From Streptomyces sp. BA2 (GTDB taxonomy: Bacteria > Actinomycetota > Actinomycetes > Streptomycetales > Streptomycetaceae), in contig NZ_WSRO01000002.1 in assembly GCF_009769735.1 (NCBI RefSeq), positions 682,001-746,000 of the forward strand: DNA of 64,000 bases, in the 5' to 3' direction. Below the pieces are notes generated by a model, which ran no database searches, was not told where the DNA came from, and saw nothing but the letters and a program-made list of their open reading frames with translations. The position numbers were made by a program, and so were the translations under genes. Positions 15,841-23,977 of the stretch are shown piece after piece. Every line of letters begins with the position of its first letter. Positions within the stretch are counted from its first letter, which is position 1.

Positions 15841-16860
15841 TCACAGTCCAATGCCCTCGCTCGCAGCGTCGGTCCATTTGTCGGCTTCGCGGATGTATCC
15901 CCAGAAGGCGGGGCTGTTGTCGGCGTGCCCGGACTGGGCGCGGATCTTTTCTTCGCGCTTGCCTGCCTTGCGGCTGGTGGTGATGAAGCCTGCTCGCATG
16001 CTGTGACCGGTGAGGCGGACGGCGACGCCTGCGCGTTCGGCGTTGCGGGCGATGATCTCCCGGACGGCCTCGGGGGAGAGTGCACGGTTTCCGAGATGCC
16101 CCCAGACGTCGATGGGCAGGAAGGCGGGCCCGCTGGCGATGCCCGATGCTGCCCGCCAGGTGAGCCAGGCACGGACGGGGCAGGTGTCGACGTTCTTGCC
16201 GTAGCTGACGACGACGTCTCGGGGTGGGCGTCCTTTGACGGCGGGCACGTGGACGTCGAGGCCTTGGCTGACGTGGACGATGGTGTCGGCGCGGAGGGCG
16301 GCGACTTCGGCGGAGCGCCCTGCAATCCCGAAGGCCATGAGCCAGAGGGCGCGGTCGCGGAGTCCGGTGAGTCCGTCGGCGACGGCGGCGTTCATCTGCC
16401 GCAGTTGCTCCGGAGTGACGGCGGCAGCCTTCCCTCGACCGCGCGCCTGCCGCTCGGGATCGTTCTTCAGCGGCTTGAGTGCTTGCCGGGCTGCGACGGT
16501 GGCGGCCTTGGGGACTTCGATGCCGTGCTCGTTCCGGGCGGTGACGGTGACGCCGGTAATGCGTCGGTCGATGCTGTTGGGTGCGGCGAGCTTGACGGTG
16601 TCGAGCCAGACGACGAAGCCGACGAGGGTGCCCTTCGTGACGTCGGTCAACGCGAGACGGTGGCCGGCCTGTTCGGCGAGCCAGTCGTGGAACTCGGTCC
16701 AGAGGTTCCAGTCGTTGGCGTAGCCGCGTTTCGTGTTGTTGGGGCGGATGGCGTCGAGGTGCTGTTCGGCGGCCTGCTCCATCGCGGCGAGCACGGCGAG
16801 CGTCGCAGCATCACGGACGGCGGGAGCCGCGTCCGGCTGGCGCGGAGCGAGATCGGTCAC
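15841..16860 (-). CDS. int: tyrosine-family site-specific integrase
   Basis: 339 residues. An N-terminal SAM-like core-binding domain (PNNTKRGYANDWNLWTEFHD) is followed by the catalytic domain with Arg-I in AGRSAEVAALR, HxxR as GHSMR, then GHADNSPAFWGYIRE holding the late His and Tyr nucleophile. It integrates and, with a directionality factor, excises the prophage. GTG at 16860 overlaps the stop of the upstream HTH gene as GTGA, so the two are coupled. A tRNA-like sequence and structured RNA lie beyond its 3' end, where attP is expected. Confidence 0.92.
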   Translation of the reverse strand: MTDLAPRQPDAAPAVRDAATLAVLAAMEQAAEQHLDAIRPNNTKRGYANDWNLWTEFHDWLAEQAGHRLALTDVTKGTLVGFVVWLDTVKLAAPNSIDRRITGVTVTARNEHGIEVPKAATVAARQALKPLKNDPERQARGRGKAAAVTPEQLRQMNAAVADGLTGLRDRALWLMAFGIAGRSAEVAALRADTIVHVSQGLDVHVPAVKGRPPRDVVVSYGKNVDTCPVRAWLTWRAASGIASGPAFLPIDVWGHLGNRALSPEAVREIIARNAERAGVAVRLTGHSMRAGFITTSRKAGKREEKIRAQSGHADNSPAFWGYIREADKWTDAASEGIGL

Positions 16861-17345
16861 GCCGCTTCCTCGATGACGATCCTGATCCGCTTCCCGCACA
16901 GGGGGAGGATTTTCTCGGCCCACTCCAGCGAGATCGGGGCGTGGCCCGTCAGTAGCTGGCTCAGGTACTTCTGAGTAATGCCGAGTCGCTCCGCGATCCA
17001 TGCCTGCTTCAGGCCGGACTCCTTGACTGCGGCTCGCACCTGCTGGCTCAGCGCGTTCTGCGCGAGGGGGGTCTGCGTCGGCTGCATCATCATCTGGTAC
17101 TTCGGCTGATACGCGAGGCAGGCGGAGCAAGTTGCCTCGGTGCCATCCGGCAGGGGTCCCTGCGTGGTCGAGCGTCCACAGATTGCCGGGCCCGTGGCCC
17201 ACGCCTCGAACATGGGTAGCCATTCGTACACGGCAACGTGCACGAGGTCTGGCTCGTCCGGCAGTTGGAGGCGAGCTACTGGACGTAGATAGCGGCGACT
17301 CCGGTCAAGTCCTTGCTCGTCGCCGAGGTGCACGTTGACGGTCAT
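16857..17345 (-). CDS. HTH regulator coupled to the integrase gene
   Basis: 162 residues. The C-terminal half has an XRE-like HTH (LKQAWIAERLGITQKYLSQL). The middle contains CGRSTTQG and TCSACLAYQPKYQ, which could form a small zinc site. It is translationally coupled to int, a position typical of an immunity repressor or a recombination directionality factor; the sequence does not decide which. Confidence 0.75.
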   Translation of the reverse strand: MTVNVHLGDEQGLDRSRRYLRPVARLQLPDEPDLVHVAVYEWLPMFEAWATGPAICGRSTTQGPLPDGTEATCSACLAYQPKYQMMMQPTQTPLAQNALSQQVRAAVKESGLKQAWIAERLGITQKYLSQLLTGHAPISLEWAEKILPLCGKRIRIVIEEAA

Positions 17346-17348
17346 CGC

Positions 17349-17585
17349 TCAGTTCTCCCTGTCGGGCAGGGAGGCGATGCTCGGGACTTCGTCGGCCCGT
17401 ATGAGCTTGTGCGCGTCGCCCCGGGCTGCGGCGAACGCGAACTCGGTCGAGCTCAGTGCGCCTTCCCCTTCAGGGAGATAGAGCGATCCGTCTTCGTGCA
17501 CGAGGGCGATGTTGGTGGTGGCGTTGCGAGGGTTGATCACCTCGTACCAGCCTGGTCCGGAGTTGATTTCAGGGCTCTGAAGCAT
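17349..17585 (-). CDS. small hypothetical protein, first gene of the integrase operon
   Basis: 78 residues, acidic, starting MLQSPEINSGPGWYEVINPR. TACAAT (minus strand, 17591-17596) lies 5 bases before the ATG at 17585, so the transcript appears leaderless and this gene probably sets the start of the leftward operon that includes the HTH gene and int. Confidence 0.6.
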   Translation of the reverse strand: MLQSPEINSGPGWYEVINPRNATTNIALVHEDGSLYLPEGEGALSSTEFAFAAARGDAHKLIRADEVPSIASLPDREN

Positions 17586-17729
17586 AGCTAATTGTACCGT
17601 TTCGCCGCCCGCGATATGGCATGTTATCGAGAGTCGCCCACGGTCAACTCGCAGCACTCCACAAGACGTTATGCGCTGGCGATGGTTGACGCGGGAGCCG
17701 CTGTCAGACCTCGGGTGCAGACTGGCCGC

Positions 17730-17999
17730 ATGGCAAAGAGATACGAGAGCGAGGCCCACGTCGTCATCGGCGGCGAGGAGATCCCCGTGTACGCACGCTT
17801 CGACGTGTTCACCGATTCGGGCATCAAGCAGTGGCACGGCACCCTGGGATCGAGCGAGCCGGGGCTCGGCTACAAGCTCGTAACCGCCGACCGAGTGCGA
17901 CTGTGCATGCCTGACGGCAAGGAGGGCGCCATCGTCGCCACGCACGCCGACGGCGGCGAACTCGTCCCCTTCACCGGCAGCGGCCCCTCCCCTACATAG
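17730..17999 (+). CDS. small hypothetical protein, probably leaderless
   Basis: 89 residues, MAKRYESEAHVVIGGEEIP, predicted beta-rich. CAGACT at 17718-17723 ends 6 bases before the ATG. Divergent from the integrase operon with a 144-bp shared control region (17586-17729). A perfect terminator follows. Function unknown. Confidence 0.62.
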   Translation: MAKRYESEAHVVIGGEEIPVYARFDVFTDSGIKQWHGTLGSSEPGLGYKLVTADRVRLCMPDGKEGAIVATHADGGELVPFTGSGPSPT

Positions 18000-18016
18000 G
18001 AGCCTCGACGCTGACG

Positions 18017-18050
18017 CTGCGCCCCGGACTCGCTTGAGTCCGGGGCGCAG
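18017..18050 (+). terminator. perfect 15-bp terminator stem
   Basis: CTGCGCCCCGGACTC at 18017-18031 pairs with 18036-18050 around a 4-base loop, 18 bases after the stop at 17999. Confidence 0.85.
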
Positions 18051-18124
18051 TCACGTCGCCGCCCCTCCCCCGCTGGCCGCTTCTGCCCTACGGTGTCCCG
18101 ACTGGCTCAACGCTGGGGGCACTC

Positions 18125-18820
18125 GTGCGCGTTCGTACTGCTACCGCAACCGCCGCGCTCCTCCTCGCCGCCCTGACCGCCTGCGGCGACGATGGGGACG
18201 ACAAGGCCGAGACGAAGCCGTCCGCGGCGAAGGAGCCCACGAAGAAGGTCGACTGCGCGGACCAGTACGTCAGCCAGAAGGAATGGTTGGATCACTGCGC
18301 CGGAAAGGAAGGCGCCGGCACCGGTGGGGACGGGACCGAGGGCCAAGAGGCGGATCTCAAGCTAGGCGAGCCAGCGCGGACCGTCGGCGACGGCGGTACC
18401 GGCGAACTGCAGATCACGCCCGACACTGTCGTGTACGTGAAGAAGAGCGGCACGGAAACCGCGAAGAACGGCGTCTTCGCCGTCGTCACCATGAAGGACA
18501 AGGCGATGACCGGGGCGCCGGCGGACGAGGTGGCGCCGATCAGTGGCGGGGGTTGGTCGTGGATCGCACCGGACGGAGAGTCGATCGGCTTCGACAGCGG
18601 CAACTCGTCGAGCATCGTCGTCGACAAGTACAACAACGCTGATCTGGTGCAGCCTGGCACCTATCAGTGGCGGCTGCAGGCATTCGACCTCACGCCCGCC
18701 CAGGCGAAGGGCGGCACGCTGCTCTATGTGGACGGCGAGGAGACCGCCCACCGCTGGAAGATCCCCGCGACCGACTCCGGGCCGCACGTTGCCGAGCTGA
18801 AGAAGCAGCTAGCGGAGTAG
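18125..18820 (+). CDS. secreted lipoprotein
   Basis: 231 residues with a classical lipoprotein signal: MRVRTATATAALLLAALTAC, lipobox LTAC, then an acidic Gly/Asp-rich linker. The mature region (about residues 85-230) is beta-rich and resembles the DUF4352-like extracellular fold. It should be anchored to the outer face of the membrane. It is a rightward single gene with its own terminators, between the integrase block and the lysis genes, so it is probably expressed in the lysogen. Confidence 0.78.
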   Translation: MRVRTATATAALLLAALTACGDDGDDKAETKPSAAKEPTKKVDCADQYVSQKEWLDHCAGKEGAGTGGDGTEGQEADLKLGEPARTVGDGGTGELQITPDTVVYVKKSGTETAKNGVFAVVTMKDKAMTGAPADEVAPISGGGWSWIAPDGESIGFDSGNSSSIVVDKYNNADLVQPGTYQWRLQAFDLTPAQAKGGTLLYVDGEETAHRWKIPATDSGPHVAELKKQLAE

Positions 18821-18827
18821 ACGTAGA

Positions 18828-18867
18828 GATGCCCCCGCCGCCTGCACGAGGCAGGGGCGGGGGCATC
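18828..18867. terminator. terminator between the lipoprotein gene and the late operon
   Basis: GATGCCCCCGCC (18828-18839) pairs with its complement at 18856-18867. It separates the rightward lipoprotein gene from the end of the leftward late operon (stop at 18870), so it probably works in both directions. Confidence 0.82.
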
Positions 18868-18869
18868 GT

Positions 18870-19025
18870 CTACTCGGTCGGGCCTTCCGGCGGAGGGTCC
18901 GGCTCCACGAAGAGGCCCTCGTAGCTGGGCTGCGGCTGGGGTTCGGCAAGGCCGAGTTCGACAAGGGACGGCATGTCGCCGGCCGAGTCGTCGATCCGGC
19001 GGGTCATCGGGCGCGGTTCGGGCAT
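18870..19025 (-). CDS. small hypothetical protein, last gene of the late operon
   Basis: 51 residues, MPEPRPMTRRIDDSAGD start, Pro/Glu-rich, ending PDPPPEGPTE. GAGGAG lies just before the ATG at 19025 and overlaps the stop of the collagen-like gene, so coupling is likely. Function unknown. Confidence 0.6.
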   Translation of the reverse strand: MPEPRPMTRRIDDSAGDMPSLVELGLAEPQPQPSYEGLFVEPDPPPEGPTE

Positions 19026-19034
19026 CGGCTCTCC

Positions 19035-19682
19035 TCAGTACTGGCGGCGCTGCGGGTCGAGGGCCGCACCCTGCGGGCCGTTCTCCGGTTGGTCGGGCGG
19101 TGGCGCGCTGTCCCTCCGGCAGACCAGCGCGTCGGGGTCGTCGGCCGGCGGCTGGAGTGAGTAGCCGTCGGGGCAGGTCTGTCCGTCGCGGCCATCAGTC
19201 CCGTCCTCGCCTGCGGGACCCTGCTCCCCCTGCGGTCCTGCTGGTCCGGCGGGTCCGGGTTCGCCTTGAGGCCCCGGTGGCCCCGCCGCGCCGTCAGCGC
19301 CTGAGGTGCCGGGTGGGCCCGTCTCGCCGACCCCGTCCGTGCCGTCACTGCCTGGTTCGCCGTCGTCTCCGGCTTTACCGTCCTGGCCGGGCGGTCCTTT
19401 CTCCCCCGGCCTGCCGGGTTCGCCGTTCTCGCCCTTGGGGCCGCGAGGTCCGGTGATGGACTCGCCGCGGCTGCCCGGCGGGCCCGCCACCGGTTTCCCG
19501 CCGAGCCGTTCGACCTGCGATGCGAGCGCATCCCTGGCCTCGTTGGCGGTGCGCAGGTCGTGACTCAGGGACTGCATGGTGATGACGACCCACGCCAGCG
19601 CGGCAACGCCTGCGATCGCGGCCAGGGCGAACCAGATGTCTGCGCGGCGGCGCGCTTTGGCCGGGGAGGTGTGAGACCTCAC
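19035..19682 (-). CDS. collagen-like membrane protein
   Basis: 215 residues. A cytoplasmic N terminus with [10 protein letters not shown], one membrane segment ([20 protein letters not shown]), a short coiled coil, then about 35 Gly-X-Y triplets with many prolines, and a Cys-containing tail ([14 protein letters not shown]). Gly-X-Y arrays form collagen triple helices; here they would be external or periplasm-equivalent. It sits immediately after the holin-like genes. Possible roles are lysis timing, envelope anchoring or host-surface modification; not decidable. Confidence 0.82.
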   Translation of the reverse strand: MRSHTSPAKARRRADIWFALAAIAGVAALAWVVITMQSLSHDLRTANEARDALASQVERLGGKPVAGPPGSRGESITGPRGPKGENGEPGRPGEKGPPGQDGKAGDDGEPGSDGTDGVGETGPPGTSGADGAAGPPGPQGEPGPAGPAGPQGEQGPAGEDGTDGRDGQTCPDGYSLQPPADDPDALVCRRDSAPPPDQPENGPQGAALDPQRRQY

Positions 19683-20026
19683 GTGCCTGCTCCCCTCGTC
19701 GAGAGGTACACCTGAAGTAGCACGATGAGTACAGGCACAATCAGCCCGGTCAGGATGAGCCGGCGGTCGGCCCGCCGCTGGTCCTCGACTTTGCGCCGTG
19801 CGAGTTCGTCGTCTCGTATCGCTTGGAGGCGTTCCGCCTCGATCGCCGTCATGCGTTCGATGAGCTGCCGGTGCACTTCGTCGGCGGTGCGGCGCTCGAG
19901 CTCGTAGCGTTCGACGCTGACCTTCTTGTCGAGCCGTGCACCGTGCTCGCGGAGGTCTTCCTTGAGGTCTGCGTGGATGGCCTCAAGGCGTCTGGCGACC
20001 TCACCGAGGGTCGGCTCGTCGGTCAC
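19679..20026 (-). CDS. coiled-coil protein with C-terminal membrane anchor
   Basis: 115 residues: a long charged coiled coil followed by one hydrophobic segment ([20 protein letters not shown]). GTG start overlaps nothing upstream; its stop overlaps the next GTG as GTGA. Position in the lysis cassette suggests a holin partner or pinholin-like accessory protein. Confidence 0.65.
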   Translation of the reverse strand: MTDEPTLGEVARRLEAIHADLKEDLREHGARLDKKVSVERYELERRTADEVHRQLIERMTAIEAERLQAIRDDELARRKVEDQRRADRRLILTGLIVPVLIVLLQVYLSTRGAGT

Positions 20027-20038
20027 GTGCTGCTCCGC

Positions 20039-20404
20039 TCAGAGAACGCTCGGCTTCGCGGGCTGCGAGGCGGGCGCCGAGGAGGCGACCGGGGAGACCT
20101 GGCCGCGGGTGATGAACATGATGACGGCGAGGACGAGGCCGTTGATGGCGGCCGTGGTGGTGGGTGCGACGTCGTAGCCGAATGCGGCCACAGCAGAGGC
20201 GACGGTGGCAACGAGGGTGGTGAATGCCTGCACTGCGATCGGCCGGGTCAGGAAGGCAGCGATCGCACCGAGGATCGCGGAGACGCTCGCGACCGTCCAT
20301 CCGGCCTGGGTCTCCGTCAGTCCGACGTTGAAGGTCACGACCAGGCCGAGTACGGCGGCCAGGCTGTTCAGGAAGAGAACCGGGTCTCTGTTGAAGATCT
20401 TCAT
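20039..20404 (-). CDS. holin-like membrane protein
   Basis: 121 residues with about three membrane segments (SLAAVLGLVVTFNVGL, TVASVSAILGAIAAFL, TLVATVASAVAAFGYD, then NGLVLAVIMFIT) and a short polar tail. Size, topology and position next to the amidase fit a phage holin that permeabilises the membrane at the end of infection. Confidence 0.72.
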   Translation of the reverse strand: MKIFNRDPVLFLNSLAAVLGLVVTFNVGLTETQAGWTVASVSAILGAIAAFLTRPIAVQAFTTLVATVASAVAAFGYDVAPTTTAAINGLVLAVIMFITRGQVSPVASSAPASQPAKPSVL

Positions 20405-20428
20405 GAGGACTATTCCGTTCTGCGCGGG

Positions 20429-20860
20429 TTAGCGGTTGAGGGACAGGACGATCGCGATGATCGTGGCGACGGCCGCGATGGCAGCCAGTAGGTAGCCCCA
20501 TCCGGCGTTCAGGCCCTGCCCGTGGCCTTCGGCCCGGTTCAGTCGGTCGGTGAGGTCTTGGATGCGTTCGCTGTTGCGGGAGGTGGCTGCTTCGGATTCC
20601 GTCCGGGTCATGAACTGTGCGGCCTGGTCGGACAGGGTTTGGCGGAACTCGTTGACGCCTTCGAAGCGCTTGTCGTTGGCCAGCTCCGCTTTGATCACGG
20701 CTTCCTTCGCGGCCAGTAGGGCGGCTTCGATGGCTTTGGTCTGCGCGTCGAACCGCTGCTGGTATCGGAGGTCCCGCTCGTCGCCGATCTCTGACAAGTA
20801 GATTCGCAGCATGTCCGGTGTCCATCGGGAGTCCCTTTCGGCACCGGGATCGTCGGCCAT
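20429..20860 (-). CDS. coiled-coil protein with C-terminal membrane segment
   Basis: 143 residues: a soluble coiled coil (AIEAALLAAKEAVIKAELAN and onward) and a C-terminal membrane segment (GYLLAAIAAVATIIAIVLSL). Same architecture as the gene at 19679, and adjacent to the endolysin; likely a second lysis-associated membrane protein. Confidence 0.65.
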   Translation of the reverse strand: MADDPGAERDSRWTPDMLRIYLSEIGDERDLRYQQRFDAQTKAIEAALLAAKEAVIKAELANDKRFEGVNEFRQTLSDQAAQFMTRTESEAATSRNSERIQDLTDRLNRAEGHGQGLNAGWGYLLAAIAAVATIIAIVLSLNR

Positions 20861-20897
20861 GGCGGTCCCTAGGCCCAGCGTTCGGCGGTGAACGCCG

Positions 20898-21704
20898 TCA
20901 TGCGACGGGCACCTTCAGCTTGTCCCAGGTGGTTTTGCCGGGCGGCCACTTCGCGGCGGCGCCGCTGTATCCGCATTCGCGCTGCCAGGCTTCGTAGGAG
21001 GCGACGTCGGCCTTGCCGAGGGTGGGGCCGGGGCCGACCGTGTACCGGCCGCAGCCGACGGCGACGAGCCGCTTTCCCATCGCGGTGAAGATCTTCGAGA
21101 CCTTGCCCAGGGCCGGGTTGTCGCCCTTCATGAAGAACGAGGCGCCGGGGAACGGCTCGTACCTGGGCGTACCGGGTCCGGGCTTTGGGGGCGTGCTGCC
21201 GCCGGGGCGCGGTGCACCCTTCTGCACCCAGGTATAGAGCGGGCCTCCGGGGCAGGCGGTGGCGTAGCCGTCCCGGTGTCCCTTGATTTCGCTGCCGGCG
21301 CCGTGCTTCCGGAGCAGTTCGATGCCGTCACGGATCGCGTGGAGCATCGGATCGTTCGGTTCGGTCAGGCCCTTCGAGCCGAGGAGGCCGAGGACCGCGT
21401 AGTGCGCGACGTTCAGCGCCTGGCTGCCGTTGGCGCCGGTCCGCTTCCCCAGGCCGCGTCCCTCGAGGAGGTAGCCATGGGGGCAGGCCGCGTAGTTGTA
21501 GGCGACGTCGCTGTAGCCCTCGGCCTTGTTTGCGAGGTGCGCCTTGCGGATGGCCTTCCACAGGGCGATGCACTTGTCGTGGTCGGTGAGGAGCGTCGTG
21601 CTCACGGTGGTGCCCTCGTAGTGGACCTTGACGCCCTTCGTCGAGGACTGTGCGGGTGCGGCGGATGCGGGCCAGCCGAGTTGGCCGCGGGTGATCAGCT
21701 TCAC
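20898..21704 (-). CDS. endolysin: N-acetylmuramoyl-L-alanine amidase with C-terminal cell-wall domain
   Basis: 268 residues. The N-terminal amidase_2/PGRP domain shows KVHYEG (first Zn His), a YNYAACPHGYLLEGRG segment and the GHRDGYATACPG segment with the later Zn ligands. After a Pro/Gly linker (GGSTPPKPGPGTPRYEPFPG) comes a C-terminal domain with CGRYTVGPGPTLGKADVASY that resembles cell-wall-binding regions of Streptomyces endolysins. It cleaves the glycan-peptide bond of peptidoglycan to release virions. Start is GTG. Confidence 0.9.
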   Translation of the reverse strand: MKLITRGQLGWPASAAPAQSSTKGVKVHYEGTTVSTTLLTDHDKCIALWKAIRKAHLANKAEGYSDVAYNYAACPHGYLLEGRGLGKRTGANGSQALNVAHYAVLGLLGSKGLTEPNDPMLHAIRDGIELLRKHGAGSEIKGHRDGYATACPGGPLYTWVQKGAPRPGGSTPPKPGPGTPRYEPFPGASFFMKGDNPALGKVSKIFTAMGKRLVAVGCGRYTVGPGPTLGKADVASYEAWQRECGYSGAAAKWPPGKTTWDKLKVPVA

Positions 21705-21716
21705 GGGTTGCCCCTT

Positions 21717-22148
21717 CTAGTAGTCCCAGGTCATGCCGACGAATTGGGCGTGCTCGAGCAGCCAGGCCTCGTGGTGGTCGTGCCATACCTCGACGCCGAC
21801 GGGCTGGTTTGCTTCGCCGTAGAACGGCCACATCGTGGTCTCCCAGCTGCGGCCTGGCGTGGCGGGGTGGTCGGCGGCCCCGGTGTCGTCGCGTTCACCG
21901 TGCGGATCACGGATGAACCGGGACATGAATTGCCGTGGCCGCAGATCGCCTTCCGGCGGCGTGATGGCGGCCCAGCGAAGGTTGCGGGACCAGATGAAGT
22001 CCCCGCCGAACGGCGGCATGATCAGCGACAGACTGCGGGCCATGCTGCGCTCGTTGCTGATCACTCGCTCATAGGTGACGAGCATCCACGTCTCCGGAGG
22101 GATGAGCTGCGGCTTGTCGCCGCGGTACAACTTGCACACGGTGGCCAC
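21717..22148 (-). CDS. phage hypothetical protein
   Basis: 143 residues, Trp-rich (WMLV, DFIWSRNLRWAAI, SRSWETTMWPF absent any known motif), between the tail-tip genes and the endolysin. Soluble, no signal peptide. Not recognised; position suggests a virion or host-interaction accessory. Confidence 0.6.
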   Translation of the reverse strand: MATVCKLYRGDKPQLIPPETWMLVTYERVISNERSMARSLSLIMPPFGGDFIWSRNLRWAAITPPEGDLRPRQFMSRFIRDPHGERDDTGAADHPATPGRSWETTMWPFYGEANQPVGVEVWHDHHEAWLLEHAQFVGMTWDY

Positions 22149-22187
22149 GACGGCCTCCTTATCGGATGGCGCTGACGTGGGCGGGAG

Positions 22188-22571
22188 TCATCGTGCCGCG
22201 GGATCGCCTTGCCGTGGCTTCGGCGGCCGGGTCACAGCCGTGCAGGTGAGGTAGACGGTCTCGACGGGGACCCGGCAGTACGCCTTCAGGCGGCCGTCTC
22301 TGGTGATGTCGAGCTTCACCCAGGTGTGATCCTTGTCAGGGGTGATGCCGCCGATCCACGTGGAGGTCATGTATGCCGCATCCCATTCGCCATCGTGGAA
22401 GCTGCCCAGCGGGATGGCCTCATGCACGGGGAAAGGCTGAGCGTCGGGGCGCGTGAAGTTCCCGGTCAGGGTGACCTTGCCGTCCTCGTCTTCCCAGTAG
22501 CGAGCGGGGAGGGTGAGGTCGAGAGAGGGATGCGTGTGGAGTGGATGCTGCTCAGGCAGTGTGGTGGTCAC
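22188..22571 (-). CDS. phage hypothetical protein, tail region
   Basis: 127 residues, start VTTTLPEQHPL, beta-rich, with LDLTLPARYWEDEDGKVTLT. AAGGAGAAGTC directly precedes the GTG at 22571. Probably a small structural or fibre-associated protein by position. Confidence 0.6.
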   Translation of the reverse strand: MTTTLPEQHPLHTHPSLDLTLPARYWEDEDGKVTLTGNFTRPDAQPFPVHEAIPLGSFHDGEWDAAYMTSTWIGGITPDKDHTWVKLDITRDGRLKAYCRVPVETVYLTCTAVTRPPKPRQGDPAAR

Positions 22572-22600
22572 GACTTCTCCTTGGAGTCCGGCGCTGGGTG

Positions 22601-23221
22601 TTAGAGGCTGACGATGGTCCCGTTGAAGCCGATCCACGGAGGCTTCACGCCGGACCCGGTGCCGAAAACTTGCAGGTAGCCGTCGGTCTGAACGTCCAGC
22701 TTGAGGGCGATGCGGTCGGAGGCAATGTCGGAGCAGGGGATCGTGACGGTGCGCAGCGTCGCCGGGCGGACGATCGACGGCAGCGCCGTCGTGTTGATGA
22801 TGTAGCTGCCCGCTGGCGTCGACGGCCAGGAGGAACGGCCGACCGCCCCGCGCAGCTGGAGCGACTCCTCGCCGGAGATGTTCAGCAAGCGGTACTGCAG
22901 CGTTCCGTTGGAGTTGCCGTTCTGCTGGAAGCCCGACGCGAGGTTGACCGTCGTCCAGGCGGAGGCGCCCGTCGACACTGCCACCCACCCCGCTCCGTCG
23001 TACACGTCGAGCCGGTTCACGTCCTGGAGCCACGTCTGCATGCCCTCGACAGGAGCGGCGGCGCCGGTGAGGGCCGCAGCTCGTCCGGAGGCGGAGGCGA
23101 AGCGCATGACGCCGCGCTGCACGATCGCGTTGACGATGTCCTTGGCCAGCTTCCCGGCGTCGGGAGCGTCGGTGAGCGCGGCGATCTGGACGCCCTGCCC
23201 GTAGTCATCCGTGATGGGCAC
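22601..23221 (-). CDS. tail-tip or fibre-like protein
   Basis: 206 residues, beta-rich and Ser/Thr/Gly-rich. The N-terminal TDDYGQGVQIAALTDAPDAG resembles the start of actinophage tail-fibre proteins. GTG at 23221 (MPITDDYGQ) is preferred over GTG at 23230 because AAGGAG lies 8 bases upstream of the former and abuts the latter. Confidence 0.68.
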   Translation of the reverse strand: MPITDDYGQGVQIAALTDAPDAGKLAKDIVNAIVQRGVMRFASASGRAAALTGAAAPVEGMQTWLQDVNRLDVYDGAGWVAVSTGASAWTTVNLASGFQQNGNSNGTLQYRLLNISGEESLQLRGAVGRSSWPSTPAGSYIINTTALPSIVRPATLRTVTIPCSDIASDRIALKLDVQTDGYLQVFGTGSGVKPPWIGFNGTIVSL

Positions 23222-23233
23222 GCGGGTCACTCC

Positions 23234-23977
23234 TTAAGCAATGCGGGTCAGACGGAGCCAGGAATCGGTGTAGACAGTGGTGGCTGTGGCCCCGGTGTTT
23301 CCCTGTGACCACTGCAGGGCGTAGGTGCCGCCAGTTCCCTGCACGCGCAGCGTCCCGGCGATGAGCACCGAGTACTCCCCCACGGCGCTGGTCGTGCCAC
23401 TGAAGTTGCGGGGCTGCGCCACGTCGTTGGTCTCGGTGCGGATGCTGTAGCCGTTCGTGGACTGGGCGGTGGTGCCCAGGCCCATGCCGTGGCCCGTCCA
23501 CTCGCCGAGCGCTCCGGCCGGGGTCGTCCAGTCGACGGTGATGTCGAGGTCGACCAAGGCGCTGTACTTGATCCAGCCATCCACGATGTAGGAGGCGTTC
23601 GCGGCGACGGCGAACGTGAGGTGCGGGTCATCGGCAGGTGCGGCGTTGTTAGTGCGAGACGTGTCCGCCGTCTTCAAGGCGACGAGGGTCTGCCCGATGC
23701 CGAGGTCGGCAGTAGCTGTACGGCCTGCGGCCAGCCAGTTCCCTGACGAGGACTGGCTGATGACGATGACGTCGCCGACCTGCGGCATCGTGTACGTCTC
23801 CATCTGCCGCACCGTGATGCCGTCGTCCGTAAGCACAGTCCCGCCTGCGTTGACGGTCTGTACGGTGGCGAGCCGCCAGTCCGCGCCCCGCACGCTCGTC
23901 GCGGTGGCGCCTGCGGACACGGCCTGCTGCTGGAGTGCGTCGGCGAGCTTGCGGACCGTGCCGAAGGTTTCCTTCAC
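23234..23977 (-). CDS. minor tail protein
   Basis: 247 residues: a short helical start (LADALQQQAVSAG), a small OB-like domain (TVNAGGTVLTDDGITVRQME and GDVIVISQSSSGNWLAAGR) and a beta-sandwich-like C terminus. The layout matches the small minor tail proteins downstream of DUF5047 proteins in actinophages. GTG overlaps the upstream stop as GTGA. Confidence 0.68.
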   Translation of the reverse strand: MKETFGTVRKLADALQQQAVSAGATATSVRGADWRLATVQTVNAGGTVLTDDGITVRQMETYTMPQVGDVIVISQSSSGNWLAAGRTATADLGIGQTLVALKTADTSRTNNAAPADDPHLTFAVAANASYIVDGWIKYSALVDLDITVDWTTPAGALGEWTGHGMGLGTTAQSTNGYSIRTETNDVAQPRNFSGTTSAVGEYSVLIAGTLRVQGTGGTYALQWSQGNTGATATTVYTDSWLRLTRIA

